Assembly (NCBI RefSeq): GCF_001073085.1
Contig: NZ_JVFV01000007.1
Location: forward strand, 1-64,000
From: Streptococcus pseudopneumoniae
Lineage (GTDB): Bacteria > Bacillota > Bacilli > Lactobacillales > Streptococcaceae
Length of the DNA: 64,000 nucleotides
Reading direction: 5' to 3'
Every line of letters begins with the position of its first letter. Within the stretch, counting starts at the first letter, position 1. Made by a program: the position numbers and the translations under genes. Shown one piece after another: positions 61,565-64,000 of this stretch. The notes beneath the pieces were generated by a model. The model was not told the DNA's origin. It was given only the letters and a program-made list of their open reading frames with translations, and searched no databases.

Positions 61565-62155
61565 ATGGAAAAATTAAGAGATTACATTTCATTTGATTTG
61601 GAATTTAATAAACACCAAGACAAAACCCACTTGATTCAGGTATCTGCAGTCCGTTTTAAAGATGGTGAAGAAGTAGGAGCATTTGACTCATATGTTCATA
61701 CCGATGTACCATTGAAAAGTTTTATAAACGGCTTAACGGGTATCACGTCTGAAATCTTGAAAGATGCACCGATGGTGGAGGAAGTTCTTAAGAATTTTCA
61801 AGACTTTGTTGGTGAATTACCCCTTGTTGGATACAATGCAGCCAAGAGTGATTTACCGATTCTATTGGAACATGGTTTGGATTATAGTCGTCAATATCTA
61901 GTCGATCTCTATGATGAAGCTTTTGAGCGACGGAGTTCGGATCTTCACGGCATTGCAAATCTCAAGTTACAGACCGTGGCTGAATTTCTTGGATTCAAGG
62001 GTCAATCTCATAATAGTTTAGAGGATGCGCGAATGACTGCGCGTGTTTATGAAGCTTTTCTAGAATCTGATGAAAGTAGAATCTTACTGGACTCCAAGAG
62101 TAGTCTAAACTCTAATCCTTTCGGTGGTTTAGATTTATCTCAGCTGTTTGATTAG
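61565..62155 (+). CDS. DnaQ-like 3'-5' exonuclease
   Basis: 196 residues of the DEDDh exonuclease fold: ExoI motif SFDLEFN, ExoII-like GYNAAKSDLPIL (usual N-x-x-F-D replaced by N-A-A-K-S-D) and ExoIII HNSLEDAR with His and Asp. It is separate from PolC, so may act in RNA or DNA trimming. ATG at 61565 is preferred because AAGGA is then at proper distance; an ATG at 61556 touches it. Confidence 0.85.
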   Translation: MEKLRDYISFDLEFNKHQDKTHLIQVSAVRFKDGEEVGAFDSYVHTDVPLKSFINGLTGITSEILKDAPMVEEVLKNFQDFVGELPLVGYNAAKSDLPILLEHGLDYSRQYLVDLYDEAFERRSSDLHGIANLKLQTVAEFLGFKGQSHNSLEDARMTARVYEAFLESDESRILLDSKSSLNSNPFGGLDLSQLFD

Positions 62156-62163
62156 GAGGTTTT

Positions 62164-63927
62164 ATGAAACCTGAAAAACCTAAAAAATTGGGTTTTAAAA
62201 AGATTTACCTAAATCTGGATAAAATCCTCTTTCTATTTTTTTTAATCTTCATGCTAGTAGATTATATTTGGTTGCCACTGAACTCATTGATAGCAGGCTT
62301 TTTACTAAGTCAGACGGGCTATTTGTTTATATCTTACAATAACATTTTTGCGATTATCAAAAATGCGCCCCTAATCAGCTTTGGTTTTTTAATCTTAATA
62401 GCAATTAACCTTTTAGTAGCTTATTTTCAAATTAGTCTCCTCTTCATTGGGGCTCGACACCTTCTCTATCATGAGAAACGAACCTTGATCGAATATAGTC
62501 GGAAGGTATTTCGTGAAAGTATAGCCTTCATGAAACGTCTGACTCTTTCCAAGGCTTTGTTTATCTTCGTTTATATCGCTATGATTTTTCCGTTTATCAG
62601 GAAGATTTTTAAAATTTATTATTTTAATAAAATAGTGATACCTGATTTTATCCAGACCTACATGGAAGACAAGTATTGGATATGGTGGCTTGGTATTATC
62701 ATCTTGTCAATCCTCTTCCTATACGTTTCTGTTAAGTTGGTTTTTGTTCTACCAAAAATCTTTTTTGAAAAGATGACGGTTAAGGATGCTGTGGTCTACA
62801 GTCTAGAAAAAACCAGAAATCATTTTTGGTTTTACGCTTGGCATCTTTTTCTAATTCTTGTTAAAACGAATCTATTCTTCTATTTGCTTTTAATCCCTCT
62901 ATTGTTGATACAGTCTTTAGTGGATGGTCTTACACATCGAGAATCTTTAATTCTTGCTATTTCGAACTATATATTGATTAAAAATATCCACTATATGGCT
63001 TTGACTTACTTCTTGGTTAAGTTTACCTCCTTTTTAACTGGTGAGGAGTTGGATATTATGCCAAGACGAAAGAAAGATCATATTATGAGATGGGGTGTAA
63101 TGGGGTGCGCCAGTGTCTTCTTTGCGATTGAGGGTTATGTTTATCTAGAAGCACCCGTAGTCAATCCTCCACTTGTCATCTCTCACAGAGGTGTCTCAAA
63201 TGGAAATGGAGTCCAAAATACAGTTGAATCCTTAGAAAAAACAGCTCAGTTAAAACCAGATTTAGTTGAGATGGATGTACAAGAAACTAAGGATGGTCAG
63301 TTTGTCATGATGCATGATGCTAACCTAAAAAGTTTAGCAGGATTAAATGTAACACCGCAAGACTTAACTTTAGATGAGTTGAAGCAATTAGATATTTATG
63401 AAAATGGTTATCAGACCAAAATATCTAGCTTTGATGATTATATAAATCGTGCCAATGACCTTCATCAGAAATTGCTGATCGAAATAAAAACAAGTCGAAA
63501 AGATAGTGCTCAAATGATGGATCATTTTCTAGATCAATATGGGGCAAAGATCAAAGTCTATGGGCATCAGATGCAATCTTTGGATTATCATGTTATTGAA
63601 AAAGTAACTCAGTATGATAAGGAAATTCCGGTCTATTTCATACTGCCCTATAATTCCGTTTTTCCAAGAACAAATGCTACAGGTTATACCATGGAATATT
63701 CTACTTTAGATGAATATTTTGTAACCAAGCTTTGGAATACAAAACAAAAACTCTATGTATGGACAATCAATAGTTCGGAATCCTTTGATAAGTCCCTACG
63801 TTTGGGAGTTGATGGTATGATAACAGATGATTTAGAAAGAATTAAAGAAGAGCTTGAGACCGCTCAGGAAGATCCTGAATATACGGACTTGCTTCTCAAG
63901 AAAGCAGCAGAAATATTTACTTTCTAG
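62164..63927 (+). CDS. membrane-bound glycerophosphodiester phosphodiesterase
   Basis: 587 residues. The first ~325 form a membrane domain with about seven to eight helices (GDPD_mem type); the rest is a GDPD TIM barrel with SHRGVSNGNGVQNTVESLE (His341, Arg342), VEMDVQETKDGQFVMMHD and the C-terminal WTINSSESFDKSLRLGVDGMITDD. It hydrolyses glycerophosphodiesters, perhaps from teichoic acid or lipid turnover, or acts in glycolipid tailoring. AGGAGG lies before the ATG, 8 bases after the exonuclease. Confidence 0.88.
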   Translation: MKPEKPKKLGFKKIYLNLDKILFLFFLIFMLVDYIWLPLNSLIAGFLLSQTGYLFISYNNIFAIIKNAPLISFGFLILIAINLLVAYFQISLLFIGARHLLYHEKRTLIEYSRKVFRESIAFMKRLTLSKALFIFVYIAMIFPFIRKIFKIYYFNKIVIPDFIQTYMEDKYWIWWLGIIILSILFLYVSVKLVFVLPKIFFEKMTVKDAVVYSLEKTRNHFWFYAWHLFLILVKTNLFFYLLLIPLLLIQSLVDGLTHRESLILAISNYILIKNIHYMALTYFLVKFTSFLTGEELDIMPRRKKDHIMRWGVMGCASVFFAIEGYVYLEAPVVNPPLVISHRGVSNGNGVQNTVESLEKTAQLKPDLVEMDVQETKDGQFVMMHDANLKSLAGLNVTPQDLTLDELKQLDIYENGYQTKISSFDDYINRANDLHQKLLIEIKTSRKDSAQMMDHFLDQYGAKIKVYGHQMQSLDYHVIEKVTQYDKEIPVYFILPYNSVFPRTNATGYTMEYSTLDEYFVTKLWNTKQKLYVWTINSSESFDKSLRLGVDGMITDDLERIKEELETAQEDPEYTDLLLKKAAEIFTF

Positions 63928-63935
63928 GTAAGACA

Positions 63936-63966
63936 AAAGAGGTTGAATTGAACATCAGCCTCTTTT
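63936..63966. terminator. terminator of the GDPD gene
   Basis: AAAGAGGTTGA / TCAGCCTCTTT with one wobble, 8-base loop, T tail and A-rich upstream side. It can work for both directions. Confidence 0.8.
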
Positions 63967-63973
63967 TATGCTA

Positions 63974-64000
63974 TTAGAATGGTAATTTACCAGCAAAAGC
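63974..64000 (-). CDS. C-terminal tail of a minus-strand gene (partial)
   Basis: Read on the minus strand from the window edge: GCT TTT GCT GGT AAA TTA CCA TTC TAA, that is AFAGKLPF and stop. A convergent gene ending just before a shared terminator is plausible, but eight codons cannot prove a gene or name it. Confidence 0.3.
   Translation of the reverse strand, partial: AFAGKLPF

Overview
This window is chromosome of a low-GC Gram-positive coccus of the genus Streptococcus, most likely the mitis group (mitis/oralis/infantis type, not typical S. pneumoniae). Support: the full sufCDSUB operon, late-competence comEA-comEC with a TACGAATA cin-box, a preQ1-II riboswitch before queT, a pneumococcal-type BOX repeat, the PBP3-type dacA, RocS next to a DnaQ-like exonuclease, and a streptococcal F0F1 operon with a 66-residue c subunit. 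By memory only, blocks that lie apart in pneumococcus (rpsA-suf-dacA, tuf, proBAC-tmk-holB, comE, atp, pgm) are joined here, so the order is rearranged. Almost everything is core housekeeping; I found no prophage, CRISPR array or recognisable defence island.  Layout. 1-4000: end of tRNA-Gln, rpsA, a free-methionine-sulfoxide reductase, dnaX and a small membrane protein. 4000-9440: Fe-S assembly operon sufC-D-S-U-B, closed by a long hairpin repeat. 9500-13440: amino-acid permease, convergent dacA (PBP3), AI-2E-type exporter. 13440-15090: a 400-base gap with a possible gene relic, then tuf. 15170-18390: proline genes, with proB cut by an amber codon after its kinase domain. 18470-26400: tmk-holB-yabA-rsmI, trmFO, pyrH-frr, cvfB-yozE, phoH. 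26400-27740: BOX element and catabolite-controlled-looking ald. 27800-33060: acetyltransferase, comEA-comEC, U32 family protein, CHY zinc-finger protein. 33190-39610: atpEBFHAGDC. 39620-44680: lactonase, second AI-2E-type exporter, TPR protein, DegV, HU. 44690-48070: decayed IS1182-type transposase, thioredoxin-like Bta, a hairpin repeat, pgm. 48220-52265: ABC-F protein, Rgg regulator, MFS exporter. 52278-57330: tRNA-Arg, mscL, gtrA, riboswitch-queT, two uncharacterised genes, then a decayed and an intact formate/nitrite channel in tandem. 57380-64000: DUF2130 protein, acetyltransferase, hydrolase, truB, rocS, exonuclease, membrane GDPD and the tail of a minus-strand gene.  Most notable: (1) four promoters whose extended -10 box lies so close to the start codon that the mRNA should be leaderless or nearly so (msrC, dacA, ABC-F, gtrA); (2) a promoter nested in a long inverted repeat before the MFS gene, so that read-through RNA, but not RNA from the promoter itself, should hide the ribosome binding site; (3) the proB amber codon placed exactly between the kinase and PUA domains; (4) a ComEC metallo-beta-lactamase-like domain that has lost its metal ligands; (5) tandem FNT channel genes, one freshly broken; (6) long hairpin elements with shared TGGGACAAAAG ends and unrelated interiors. 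Family assignments rest on reading the sequence and remembered families; no search was run.
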